Below, piece by piece: positions 1 through 8,827 of a stretch of DNA of 64,000 nucleotides. The notes below the pieces were generated by a model. It searched no databases. It worked only from the letters and a program-made list of their open reading frames with translations, and was not told where the DNA came from. The position numbers and the translations under genes were made by a program. Every line of letters starts with the position of its first letter. Position 1 is the stretch's first letter. The stretch comes from Chryseobacterium gleum. Lineage in GTDB: Bacteria > Bacteroidota > Bacteroidia > Flavobacteriales_D > Crocinitomicaceae. The stretch is taken from NCBI GenBank assembly GCA_945888625.1, contig CAMDAH010000001.1:186001-250000 (forward strand), in the 5' to 3' direction.

Positions 1-2
1 TG

Positions 3-38
3 AAGGCGCTTCCTGCACCTGTACCCGAAACAATGTAA
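3..38 (+). CDS. 3' end of an upstream gene, possibly coxB
   Basis: The first bases can be read as the last 11 codons of a gene ending KALPAPVPETM, stopping 42 bases before cytochrome oxidase subunit I. In Bacteroidota the gene before coxA is usually coxB (subunit II), so that is the likeliest identity, but no diagnostic residue is visible. A second frame is also open to a stop at 56-58, so even the frame is uncertain. Confidence 0.3.
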   Translation, partial: KALPAPVPETM

Positions 39-80
39 TAAATGGTTTTACCAATTAATAAATAATATAAATATTTCAAA

Positions 81-1898
81 ATGGCTTCATCAGTAGCACA
101 CGAAGGAAATGACCACGCTGACATGCATCATGGCGATCACCACCATGAAGAGGGCTTTGTTTCCAAGTACATTTTTAGTCAAGACCATAAAATGATAGGA
201 AAGCAGTTTTTAATGACTGCTGTTTTTATGGGATTTGTGGCGATGTTATTGTCGATTTTATTTAGAATTCAATTGGCATGGCCAGGCGAAAGTTCCGACT
301 TTTTGTCGTTTTTTTTAGGAGAACAGTGGGCTCCCAACGGAGTCTTAAAGGAAGACATGTATCTTGGATTGGTCACGATACATGGAACAATCATGGTTTT
401 CTTCCTTTTAACTGGAGGTTTGTCGGGAACCTTTTCGAACATATTGATACCTCTTCAATTGGGCGCACGAGACATGGCATCAGGCTTTCTTAACATGCTT
501 TCCTTTTGGTTCTTTTTGATTTCATCAATCATTATGTTGTTTTCTTTGTTCATATCCACAGGTCCCGCAATGGCAGGATGGACGATTTACCCCCCACTTT
601 CAGCGCTTCCTCAGGCGATGTCAGGGTCTGGTTTAGGAATGACTTTGTGGTTGATTTCAATGGCCATTTTCATCGCAGGTTCATTGATAGGAAGTCTTAA
701 TTATATTGTTACAGTAATCAATTTGAGGACGCAAGGCATGACAATGACAAGAATGCCACTTACCATTTGGGCATTTTTTGTTACTGCTATTCTTGGTGTT
801 CTTTCCTTCCCTGTTTTACTTTCTGCTGTTTTGTTATTGATGATGGATCGATTAGTGGGTACAAGTTTTTACTTATCTGACATCATTGTTAATGGCGAAA
901 TGCTCGCTAATCATGGCGGATCACCAATTTTATTTCAGCACTTATTTTGGTTTCTTGGACATCCAGAAGTATATATTGTTTTACTTCCCGCTCTAGGATT
1001 ATCTTCGGAGGTTATTGCAACGAATTCACGTAAACCGATATTTGGTTATAAAGCAATGATAGGGTCTATTTTAGCAATTGGTTTTCTCTCTTTCATCGTT
1101 TGGGGACACCACATGTTTATTACTGGAATGAATCCATTTTTAGGTAGTGTATTTGTATTTACCACTTTACTAATTGCTATTCCTTCAGCAGTTAAAGTGT
1201 TTAATTATCTGACTACATTATGGAAAGGTTCCTTGGTGTTTACTCCTGCTATGTTGTTTGCAATTGCTTTAGTATCTACTTTTATTACTGGTGGTGTTAC
1301 TGGAATCATCTTAGCTGATTCAGCCTTGGATATTGCCATACACGACACCTACTTTGTTGTAGCGCATTTCCATATTGTAATGGGAATGTCTGCAGTTTTT
1401 GGCTTATTTGCAGGTGTTTATCATTGGTTCCCTAAAATGTATGGAAGGATGATGAATACAAGATTAGGTTATGTACACTTTTGGATTACTTTGGTGGGCG
1501 CTTATGGGGTATTCTTTCCAATGCACTTCGTTGGATTAGCTGGAGCGCCAAGAAGGTACTATGATTCTTCTTCTTTTGGGGAATTTAACGATAGTTCTTA
1601 TCAAATGATTATGGACCTCAACGTAATCATTACCATTTTTGCTATTATTGCAGCCATTGGTCAGTTAATATTTGCATTCAATTTTTTCTACAGCATTTTT
1701 AGAGGGGCTAAATCACCACAGAATCCTTGGAGGTCAACCACGCTTGAATGGACAACTCCTGTTGAACACATGCATGGAAATTGGCCTGGCGATTTACCGA
1801 TCGTATACAGATGGCCTTATGATTATTCAAAGCCGGGATCTGAGGTGGACTTTATTCCACAAAACGTTCCACTGGCTGAAGGGGAAGATGAGCACTAA
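81..1898 (+). CDS. coxA: cytochrome c oxidase subunit I
   Basis: Catalytic subunit of an aa3-type haem-copper terminal oxidase in the inner membrane; it reduces O2 to water and pumps protons. The metal ligands are all present: H101 (haem a), the CuB/Tyr motif GHPEVY with H294 and Y298, the CuB pair H343-H344 in WGHHMF, and H429/H431 in AHFHIVMG (haem a3 and haem a). About twelve hydrophobic helices are visible and 605 residues is normal for the family. The N-terminus is unusually His/Asp-rich (HADMHHGDHHHEE), which may be a metal-holding tail. The start is preceded by an A-rich stretch with no Shine-Dalgarno. Its 3' end faces the next gene 6 bases away. Confidence 0.97.
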   Translation: MASSVAHEGNDHADMHHGDHHHEEGFVSKYIFSQDHKMIGKQFLMTAVFMGFVAMLLSILFRIQLAWPGESSDFLSFFLGEQWAPNGVLKEDMYLGLVTIHGTIMVFFLLTGGLSGTFSNILIPLQLGARDMASGFLNMLSFWFFLISSIIMLFSLFISTGPAMAGWTIYPPLSALPQAMSGSGLGMTLWLISMAIFIAGSLIGSLNYIVTVINLRTQGMTMTRMPLTIWAFFVTAILGVLSFPVLLSAVLLLMMDRLVGTSFYLSDIIVNGEMLANHGGSPILFQHLFWFLGHPEVYIVLLPALGLSSEVIATNSRKPIFGYKAMIGSILAIGFLSFIVWGHHMFITGMNPFLGSVFVFTTLLIAIPSAVKVFNYLTTLWKGSLVFTPAMLFAIALVSTFITGGVTGIILADSALDIAIHDTYFVVAHFHIVMGMSAVFGLFAGVYHWFPKMYGRMMNTRLGYVHFWITLVGAYGVFFPMHFVGLAGAPRRYYDSSSFGEFNDSSYQMIMDLNVIITIFAIIAAIGQLIFAFNFFYSIFRGAKSPQNPWRSTTLEWTTPVEHMHGNWPGDLPIVYRWPYDYSKPGSEVDFIPQNVPLAEGEDEH

Positions 1899-1904
1899 AA
1901 GAAT

Positions 1905-2483
1905 TTACTCTAGCAATTCTATTTCTTTTGCTACAAGTTCTAATTCCTTATAAAAGCTTTCTCCAAACGCTCTTACAAGAGGTGTTTTTAGAAAACGAAA
2001 CACTGGAACCGCTAGTTTTTCGCCACAGACACATGCCGGACCACAAACCTTCCACTCGTCGAAATTAATGGCAATATAATCGTTTATTTGTTTTACCCTA
2101 ATTGGGTAGAGGTGGCACGAAATAGGTTTTAAATTTGGTATCTTTTCTGCGATGCAAGCTGTTTCAATGGCACATTTAGCAATGTTGTGCTCGTCGTAGT
2201 GTACAAAAGCACATTCCTTTCCCTTGATTAAAGTGGTGACTAAATCCCCTTCGGGATCCTTACAAGAAACACCTTGGGTGTTTATCACAGTAACCCCTTC
2301 GGATTGCATAAAAGGCTTAATTTTCGGCAAATGAGCAATAATGGCTAGTTCTTCCGCTTTATTTATTGGTGCTCCCGCGTCTCCCTCTATGCAACACGCC
2401 CCTTTACAAGCATTTAAATCACAAACGAATTTACGATCAAAAACTTCGGACGAAATAATTTTATTGTCAATTTCAATTAACAT
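1905..2483 (-). CDS. DUF3109 family Cys-rich protein
   Basis: A 192-residue cytoplasmic protein with many cysteines in the spacing typical of DUF3109, a relative of the YkgJ-type zinc/iron-chelating proteins. Visible clusters are CDLNACKGACC near residue 25, CKDPEGD in the middle, CAFVHYD, a CHLYPIRV motif and CGPACVCG near residue 150. These probably bind a metal or Fe-S cluster; the biochemical role of the family is unknown. It is divergent from rimP and convergent with coxA. A TAAATTTA sequence at 2488-2495 may be its -7 box, but no -33 element is clear. Confidence 0.85.
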   Translation of the reverse strand: MLIEIDNKIISSEVFDRKFVCDLNACKGACCIEGDAGAPINKAEELAIIAHLPKIKPFMQSEGVTVINTQGVSCKDPEGDLVTTLIKGKECAFVHYDEHNIAKCAIETACIAEKIPNLKPISCHLYPIRVKQINDYIAINFDEWKVCGPACVCGEKLAVPVFRFLKTPLVRAFGESFYKELELVAKEIELLE

Positions 2484-2517
2484 TGCTTAAATTTAATGGT
2501 TAATTTAACGAGTTTAG

Positions 2518-2548
2518 TTTGCAAGATATAAAATTATGTTTATATTTG
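2518..2548 (+). promoter_or_regulatory. rimP operon promoter
   Basis: A perfect match to the Bacteroidota housekeeping promoter: TTTG at 2518-2521, a spacer of exactly 19 bases, then TATATTTG at 2541-2548. Transcription should begin near 2553-2556, giving a leader of about 50 bases before the rimP ATG at 2603. That leader contains the hairpin at 2572-2598. Confidence 0.75.
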
Positions 2549-2571
2549 TCAAGTAATTTGATTTTATAAGT

Positions 2572-2598
2572 GAGGGGACGAAAGTCCCCTCTTTTTTT
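2572..2598 (+). terminator. Intrinsic-terminator-like hairpin in the rimP leader (putative attenuator)
   Basis: GAGGGGAC and GTCCCCTC form a perfect 8-bp stem closed by a GAAA (GNRA) tetraloop and followed by seven T residues. It lies between the promoter and the rimP ATG and ends only four bases before that ATG. It cannot be the terminator of the preceding gene, because that gene is transcribed the other way. It therefore looks like a premature terminator that could also block ribosome access to rimP. Confidence 0.75.
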
Positions 2599-2602
2599 GG
2601 AA

Positions 2603-3079
2603 ATGATTAACAAAAATAAAGTAATAGCGCTCGTCGAAGAACGAATGGGGGAATTAAACAATGGTTTATACATTGTGGAATTAACTATTTCATTAGCGAA
2701 TACTATTCATGTTGAAATTGATAAAATACAAGGTGGGGTGTCGGTAAGTGATTGTGTATCAATTTCAAGGAACGTGGAACACAATCTAGACCGAGAGGAA
2801 GAAGACTTTGAATTACATGTTTCATCTGCAGGACTAGATAAACCCTTAAGGCATATTAATCAATACATAAAAAATATCGGTCGACGTGTTGAGTCTGTAA
2901 TGAATGACGGGTCAAAAGTGGAAGGTGAGATTATTAAGATTAATGACGGGTCTATGCTCGTAAAAGATCTTGTTGCGAAACAAGTTGAAAACAAAAAGAA
3001 AAAAGTGATGGTCGAGGAAGTAACGGAGGTTTTCTTCTCGGATGTAAAAGAATCTAAAATTGTTATATCTTTTAAATGA
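2603..3079 (+). CDS. rimP: ribosome maturation factor RimP
   Basis: RimP binds the 30S subunit and helps its late assembly. The order RimP-NusA-IF2 is the classic operon, and the product shows the RimP N-terminal domain (motif VSSAGLDKPL near residue 80) followed by a small SH3-like C-terminal domain. A longer reading frame exists from a GTG at 2570, but its first codons lie inside the perfect GNRA-loop hairpin, so the ATG at 2603 (MINKNKVIAL) is chosen; this gives 158 residues, normal for RimP. Six bases separate it from nusA. Confidence 0.93.
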   Translation: MINKNKVIALVEERMGELNNGLYIVELTISLANTIHVEIDKIQGGVSVSDCVSISRNVEHNLDREEEDFELHVSSAGLDKPLRHINQYIKNIGRRVESVMNDGSKVEGEIIKINDGSMLVKDLVAKQVENKKKKVMVEEVTEVFFSDVKESKIVISFK

Positions 3080-3085
3080 TAAATT

Positions 3086-4321
3086 ATGAATAGCGTTGAA
3101 CTTGTTGACTCCTTTTTGGAGTTTAAAGACTTAAAGAATATTGACAAACAAACCATGCAGCACATCTTAGAGGATGTGTTTAGGGCGATGTTTAAAAGAA
3201 AGTTTGAAACAGACGAACACATAGATATTATTGTAAATATTGACAAAGGGGATGTTCAAATTTTCTTAAACAAAGAGATTGTTGACGATGGAGAAGTGGA
3301 AGACCCTAATACTGAAATGGCTTATTCCGATGCCATTAAAATTGAACCGGATTTCGAAATAGGTGAGGAGGTAACGGAAGAATTTAAATTTGCTGATTTT
3401 GGACGAAGAAACATTCTTTCTTTGCGTCAAAATTTAATTTCACGTATTCTAGAGCTTGAAAAAGATCATCTTTACAAGAAATACAAAGAACGTGTTGGTG
3501 AAATTGTTACAGGCGAAGTCTATCAAGTATGGAAAAAGGAGATTTTGGTAATGGATGACGATCAAAATGAGTTGCTCCTTCCAAAGTCAGAACAAATTCC
3601 AGCAGATTTCTTTAAAAAAGGGGAAACGGTTAGAGCGGTTGTTTCTAAAGTAGATATGCGCAATAGTACACCAGTTATTATTTTATCAAGAACGGCACCG
3701 GAGTTTTTAGAACGATTGTTTGAGTTGGAAGTGCCAGAAGTATTTGATGGCCTTATTACAATAAAAAAAATTGTAAGGGAGCCTGGAGAAAGAGCAAAAG
3801 TTGCTGTTGAGTCTTATGACGATCGTGTTGATCCGGTGGGGGCTTGTGTTGGGATGAAAGGATCTAGAATACATGGAATTGTTAGGGAGCTAAGAAATGA
3901 AAACATTGATGTGATAAATTATACCTCTAACAACCAATTATTAATACAACGAGCGCTGTCTCCGGCTAAAATATCTTCTCTAGATATTAACGAGGAAGAA
4001 AAGAGGGTAAAAGTTTATTTGAAGCCAGACCAAGTTTCTTTAGCAATTGGTAAGGGAGGAAATAATATCAAGTTAGCAGGTAAACTTTGTGGCTACGAAA
4101 TTGATGTTTATCGCGATGGCGATATTGATGTGGAAGATGTTGACTTGGAAGAATTTGCGGACGAAATCGACAGTTGGATCATCGACGAATTAAAAGCGAT
4201 TGGCTGCGATACAGCAAAAGCGGTGTTAGAAATTGGTGTTGAAGACTTGCTTAAGCGAACGGATTTAGAAAAAGAAACAATCGATGAGGTGTTTCGCATT
4301 TTTAAAGCGGAATTTGAATAA
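3086..4321 (+). CDS. nusA: transcription termination/antitermination factor NusA
   Basis: NusA binds RNA polymerase and controls pausing, hairpin termination and antitermination. Domains in order are the N-terminal polymerase-binding domain (about 1-125), an S1 RNA-binding domain (about 138-200), and two KH domains (about 228-345, with VGMKGSRI and AIGKGGNNI as the KH signature loops). After these comes a short helix-hairpin-helix-like tail to residue 411. The long acidic repeats of enterobacterial NusA are absent, which is usual in this phylum. It sits second in the rimP-nusA-infB operon, where it could regulate its own operon through the leader hairpin. Confidence 0.95.
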   Translation: MNSVELVDSFLEFKDLKNIDKQTMQHILEDVFRAMFKRKFETDEHIDIIVNIDKGDVQIFLNKEIVDDGEVEDPNTEMAYSDAIKIEPDFEIGEEVTEEFKFADFGRRNILSLRQNLISRILELEKDHLYKKYKERVGEIVTGEVYQVWKKEILVMDDDQNELLLPKSEQIPADFFKKGETVRAVVSKVDMRNSTPVIILSRTAPEFLERLFELEVPEVFDGLITIKKIVREPGERAKVAVESYDDRVDPVGACVGMKGSRIHGIVRELRNENIDVINYTSNNQLLIQRALSPAKISSLDINEEEKRVKVYLKPDQVSLAIGKGGNNIKLAGKLCGYEIDVYRDGDIDVEDVDLEEFADEIDSWIIDELKAIGCDTAKAVLEIGVEDLLKRTDLEKETIDEVFRIFKAEFE

Positions 4322-4353
4322 TTTAGAAATATAGTTAGATAGAAAATAAATTT

Positions 4354-7110
4354 ATGGCTGAAAAAGCAATACGGTTAGGTAAAGCAGCAAGTGAATTAAA
4401 TGTTGGACTTCCTTCTTTGGTGGAGTTCTTGGCAACGCGTGGGGTAAAAATTGATGCTAATCCAAATACCAAACTTGACCCGGAACATTTTAGTCTATTA
4501 TGTAAAGAGTTTGCTGCGGATCAAAGCATGAAGGAACAGTCAAAAGAACCTTCATTTAGAGAAAAAAGAGAGTCCCTTTCCTTGAAAGATGTTCGTGAAG
4601 GGGATAAAAAAGTAGATAAATCTGCGATCAATGACGAGGATGAGACGGAAATCAATTTAGATGAAATAAAACGTCAAGTATTTAGTATTCCTCAAAAACC
4701 CGAGGTGATTCCAACGCCCGAGCCGGTAATCGTTCCGCCTGTTGTGGAAATAGTTCCCATTGTTGATTTGCCAAAGCCAGATCGTGCAACTACCGTTCAG
4801 GTTGTTGGAAAAATTGATCTTGATGCAATCAACCAAAAGACCCGTCCGGATAAGAAAGTAAATAGCGCGAAGTCTGAGGTACTCGAGGAAACACCCACGC
4901 AGGAAATCAAAACCACTGATAAACCTGTTTCTGTCGAACCAACGGTAATTGAACCTGTTGTACCTGAACTTGCGGTTATCGAAACAATAAGAAGTGAAAG
5001 AAAAGTTTTGTCTGGCCCAACAGTTTTAGGAAAAATAGAGCTTCCTGTAGAAAAAACAAAATCTACTACGGTGAATTCAGAGTCCGCAAATAATAAGCGG
5101 AAGCGGAAGCGAATTAAAGTATCAAACACCCCTTCTCCTGCTCCAACTGCTACTGGGCAGGTACAAACAACTACCAACAAACCACCCGTTGTTCAGAAAA
5201 AAGAAATCTCTGAAAGAGACATTCAAAAAGAAATTAAAGACACCTTAGCACGTCTTTCCAACAAAGGAGGAAAATCAAAGTCATCAAAAAACAGACGAAT
5301 AAAACGCGATTCCTTTGCTCAAAAAAGACAAGAGGAAATTGAGCAGGCGGAATTAGAAGAAAAGATCATTAAGCTCACCGAGTTTGTAACTGTTTCCGAA
5401 TTGGCTAGCATGATGAGCGTTCAGCCCACTCAAGTAATATCTGTTTGTATGTCTTTAGGCATTTTTGCCTCCATAAATCAACGGTTAGATGCAGAAACCA
5501 TTCAAATAGTGGCTGATGAGTTTGGCTTCGAAACGGAATTTGTTTCTGCTGAGGTACAAGAGTCCATTACATTGAAGGAGGATGCACCAGAAGATCTAAT
5601 AACCAGGCCGCCAATTATTACAGTAATGGGTCACGTAGATCACGGTAAGACATCTCTTTTAGATAGAATTCGTAACGCGAATGTAACGGATGGAGAAGCC
5701 GGTGGAATTACCCAACATATTGGGGCTTATTCGTTAATTTTAAACGACAATCGCAAATTAACTTTCCTTGATACACCCGGACACGAGGCCTTTACTGCAA
5801 TGAGGGCAAGAGGAGCCCAAGTTACGGACGTAGCAATAATACTTGTGGCGGCAGATGATGACGTAATGCCACAAACAAAAGAGGCTATTTCGCATGCGCA
5901 AGCGGCTAATGTGCCGATGGTATTTGCAATAAATAAAATTGATAAGGCAGGTGCAAATCCGGACAAAATAAAGGAACAGCTCTCCCAAATGAACATTTTA
6001 GTGGAAGATTGGGGGGGGAAATACCAATGCCAAGAGATTTCAGCTCGTCAAAATTTAAATATTGAAGAATTATTGGAGAAAGTATTACTTGAAGCAGATG
6101 TTTTGGAGCTTAAGGCCAATCCAAATAAGAATGCCATTGGAACGGTAATCGAATCGTCCTTGGATAAAGGAAAGGGCTACGTAACTAACATGTTAGTTCA
6201 GTCCGGAACAATGAAAATTGGCGATGCAATTTTAGTAGGTCGCCATTTCGGAAAAGTTAGGGCTATGCAAGATGAGCACGGAAATTCTATTTCGGAAGCC
6301 GGCCCATCTCAACCGGTTTCGGTTCTAGGAATAAATGGTGCTCCGAGCGCAGGGGACAAATTCAATGTCCTCGACGACGAAAAAGAAGCGAAATCAATTG
6401 CCACTAAGCGGGAACAATTGTTCCGTGAGCAAGGACTTAGAACGACAAAACACATTACTTTGGATGAGATTGGTAGACGATTGGCTATCGGTGATTTCAA
6501 GGAACTTAACATTATTGTTAAAGGTGATGTGGATGGTTCGATTGAGGCCTTATCTGATGCCTTGATTAATTTGTCAACGGAAGAAATCCAAGTAAATATA
6601 ATTCACAAAGGCGTGGGTGCCATTACTGAGGCAGATGTTAATTTAGCTTCTGCTTCTGATGCGATAATTATTGGTTTCCAAGTTAGACCGTCTATTGGAG
6701 CACGCAAATTAGCAGAGACCGAACAAATTGATATCCGACTTTATTCAATTATATATAAAGTGATTGAAGAAATTAAATCGGCAATGGAAGGAATGTTATC
6801 TCCCGATATCGAGGAAAAAATTCTTGGTTCAGCAGAGATTAGAGAAACGTTTGATATTACCAAAGTGGGAACTATCGCCGGTTGTTATGTTCTCGACGGG
6901 ATTATTAAAAGGTCTTCAAGAGTACGCGTTATTCGTGACGGAATTGTCATTCACTCTGGATCACTTGGCTCATTAAAACGATTCAAAGATGACGTCAAAG
7001 AAGTTAAAAACAACTATGAATGTGGTTTAAACATTGATAAATTTGATGCTATTCAAATTGGGGATGTTATTGAGGCATACGAAGAAGTGGAAGTGGCAAG
7101 AAAACTGTAA
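4354..7110 (+). CDS. infB: translation initiation factor IF-2
   Basis: GTPase that delivers initiator fMet-tRNA to the 30S subunit and promotes subunit joining. An IF2_N motif opens the protein (about 1-50), followed by a long low-complexity, charged and Pro-rich linker to about residue 335 and a second IF2_N-like module (about 340-390). The GTPase domain starts with the P-loop at G426 (GHVDHGKT), followed by DTPGHEAF and NKID, then the beta-barrel and fMet-tRNA-binding domains. The length of 918 residues fits Bacteroidota IF-2. It is the last gene of the rimP operon. Confidence 0.97.
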   Translation: MAEKAIRLGKAASELNVGLPSLVEFLATRGVKIDANPNTKLDPEHFSLLCKEFAADQSMKEQSKEPSFREKRESLSLKDVREGDKKVDKSAINDEDETEINLDEIKRQVFSIPQKPEVIPTPEPVIVPPVVEIVPIVDLPKPDRATTVQVVGKIDLDAINQKTRPDKKVNSAKSEVLEETPTQEIKTTDKPVSVEPTVIEPVVPELAVIETIRSERKVLSGPTVLGKIELPVEKTKSTTVNSESANNKRKRKRIKVSNTPSPAPTATGQVQTTTNKPPVVQKKEISERDIQKEIKDTLARLSNKGGKSKSSKNRRIKRDSFAQKRQEEIEQAELEEKIIKLTEFVTVSELASMMSVQPTQVISVCMSLGIFASINQRLDAETIQIVADEFGFETEFVSAEVQESITLKEDAPEDLITRPPIITVMGHVDHGKTSLLDRIRNANVTDGEAGGITQHIGAYSLILNDNRKLTFLDTPGHEAFTAMRARGAQVTDVAIILVAADDDVMPQTKEAISHAQAANVPMVFAINKIDKAGANPDKIKEQLSQMNILVEDWGGKYQCQEISARQNLNIEELLEKVLLEADVLELKANPNKNAIGTVIESSLDKGKGYVTNMLVQSGTMKIGDAILVGRHFGKVRAMQDEHGNSISEAGPSQPVSVLGINGAPSAGDKFNVLDDEKEAKSIATKREQLFREQGLRTTKHITLDEIGRRLAIGDFKELNIIVKGDVDGSIEALSDALINLSTEEIQVNIIHKGVGAITEADVNLASASDAIIIGFQVRPSIGARKLAETEQIDIRLYSIIYKVIEEIKSAMEGMLSPDIEEKILGSAEIRETFDITKVGTIAGCYVLDGIIKRSSRVRVIRDGIVIHSGSLGSLKRFKDDVKEVKNNYECGLNIDKFDAIQIGDVIEAYEEVEVARKL

Positions 7111-7126
7111 AACCGGTTGGTTTTAT
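7107..7126 (+). terminator. weak hairpin after infB
   Basis: Overlapping the infB stop codon, GTAAAACC and GGTTTTAT can pair as an 8-bp stem (two G-C pairs and one G-U) around a GGTT loop. Only a short T-run lies in the 3' arm and none follows it, so termination here would be inefficient. Offered as a possible operon-end signal only. Confidence 0.25.
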
Positions 7127-7222
7127 TGATTCGTTTAGTGCTCTTTTGTTAGTTTGAAGTAGCTAAAAGATAAACTATAGATTATTATTCTTAATTTTAC
7201 AATTCAATTAATCTTTATTGTT

Positions 7223-7414
7223 ATGGGTAAATTCGGTCCTTTAGAAATATTTTTAGTGTTAGCAGTGGTGATACTTTTATTTGGTGGTAAAAAAATACCG
7301 GAATTAATGAAAGGAATTGGCAAAGGAATTAAAGAATTTAAAGATGCCTCTAAGGGCGAGGATAAAACCGAACCTACAGAAAAGTCTGCCGAAACCAAAA
7401 TTGAGCAAAAGTAA
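7223..7414 (+). CDS. tatA: twin-arginine translocase subunit TatA
   Basis: A 63-residue pore-forming subunit of the Tat system, which exports folded proteins. It has one N-terminal transmembrane helix (about residues 7-22), a hinge, the amphipathic helix [18 protein letters not shown] and a short charged tail, exactly the TatA plan. The partner tatC lies at 56440 in this window, so the Tat genes are not clustered. Only three bases separate it from gatA, which suggests co-transcription. Confidence 0.93.
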   Translation: MGKFGPLEIFLVLAVVILLFGGKKIPELMKGIGKGIKEFKDASKGEDKTEPTEKSAETKIEQK

Positions 7415-7417
7415 ATT

Positions 7418-8827
7418 ATGTACGCTTCAATCGAAGATGTTAGGCTGAGAATTCAGTCTGGTGAAACGGTGTTGACAATTGTTGAGCATTATCTTGCTAA
7501 GATTGAGGAACAGAAAGACTTGAATGCTTTTATTGAAGTTTTTACGGAGGATGTCTCCGCCCAAGCACTTGAAGTTGATAGAAAGATCAAGGACGGGACA
7601 GCAGGTCAGCTCGCTGGGGTAGTAATCGGAATCAAAGACAATATCTGTTATATTAATCACCAAGTTTCTGCCTCGTCAAAAATTCTTGCAGGTTTTGAGT
7701 CGCTCTATACCGCCACGGCACTTCAACGTTTATTAGATCAAGACGCTGTTGTAATTGGACGACTTAATTGCGACGAATTTGCAATGGGTAGTTCCAACGA
7801 AACATCTGCTTTCGGTCCCGTGAAAAATAATTATAATCCTGCCTTTGTTTCTGGTGGATCTTCAGGTGGAAGTGCTGTCGCTGTATCTGCAGGGATGTGT
7901 ACAGTTGCCTTAGGAAGTGATACAGGTGGATCTGTTCGACAACCGGCGTCTTGGACAGGAACTTATGGACTTAAACCAACCTACGGAAGAATTAGCCGGT
8001 ACGGGCTGATTGCCTACGCATCTTCCTTTGATCAAATAGGGACATTCACAAATTCAATTAACGATGCGGAGCTTTTGTATTCCATTATGGCTGGACAGGA
8101 TGAAATGGATGCAACAACGTCTTCCTTACCCGTTTACAACGAACAGAATAGTAAAGTTAAGTCTTTTCGTATCGGTGTTTTAACAGAATGTTTTGAGCAC
8201 CCTGGACTCGATCCTGAAATCAAAAAAGAAATGATGATTCTAGTGGATAAATTAGCAGCAGTTGGCGTAGAGCTAGTACCTGTAAGTTTTCCGTTTCTGG
8301 ATTATATCGTGCCTACGTATTACGTTTTAACCACAGCAGAGGCCTCATCTAATTTATCTCGATTTGATGGAGTACATTACGGGTATAGGAGTAATCAAGC
8401 CAAAGGCGTAGAGGAAACGTATGTTTTATCGCGGTCTGAAGGATTTGGTGCCGAAGTGAAAAGACGCATAATGACAGGAACGTTTGTTTTGTCACAAGGA
8501 TATTATGATGCGTATTATACCAAAGCACAAAAAGTTCGACGCGTAATGAAAAATGCCACCGATGCTATCTTCAAATCGGTCGACCTTTTACTTTTACCTA
8601 CAACGCCCACTACAGCATTTGAAATTGGTGCAATAAATGATGCGATTCAAATGTATTTGCAAGATATTTTTACGGTTCATGCAAATATAACTGGAAATCC
8701 TGCGGCAAGCATTCCGTTTAAACAACATACCAATGGTATGCCGTATGGCATTCAAGTAATGGCTGATAGGTTCCGGGAAGATAAATTATTTGAGTTTATA
8801 AAAGTAATTGAAGAGGTGAACAAATGA
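7418..8827 (+). CDS. gatA: Asp/Glu-tRNA amidotransferase subunit A
   Basis: Amidase subunit of GatCAB, which converts mischarged Glu-tRNA(Gln) or Asp-tRNA(Asn) to the correct amidated form. The amidase signature and the full Ser-cisSer-Lys triad are present: K73 in GIKDN, S148 in GGSSGGS and S172 in GSDTGGS, with the spacing known for GatA. Length (469) is typical. gatB and gatC are not in the window. Its stop overlaps the next start (ATGA). Upstream it is tightly coupled to tatA. Confidence 0.94.
   Translation: MYASIEDVRLRIQSGETVLTIVEHYLAKIEEQKDLNAFIEVFTEDVSAQALEVDRKIKDGTAGQLAGVVIGIKDNICYINHQVSASSKILAGFESLYTATALQRLLDQDAVVIGRLNCDEFAMGSSNETSAFGPVKNNYNPAFVSGGSSGGSAVAVSAGMCTVALGSDTGGSVRQPASWTGTYGLKPTYGRISRYGLIAYASSFDQIGTFTNSINDAELLYSIMAGQDEMDATTSSLPVYNEQNSKVKSFRIGVLTECFEHPGLDPEIKKEMMILVDKLAAVGVELVPVSFPFLDYIVPTYYVLTTAEASSNLSRFDGVHYGYRSNQAKGVEETYVLSRSEGFGAEVKRRIMTGTFVLSQGYYDAYYTKAQKVRRVMKNATDAIFKSVDLLLLPTTPTTAFEIGAINDAIQMYLQDIFTVHANITGNPAASIPFKQHTNGMPYGIQVMADRFREDKLFEFIKVIEEVNK

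Noticed and set aside
2570-2602. GTG start extending rimP by 11 codons
   Set aside because: These codons lie inside the perfect GNRA hairpin and U-run; the ATG at 2603 gives the normal RimP N-terminus.
4797-5180. Minus-strand 127-residue frame inside infB
   Set aside because: Low-complexity antisense of the IF-2 linker; no promoter or homology features.
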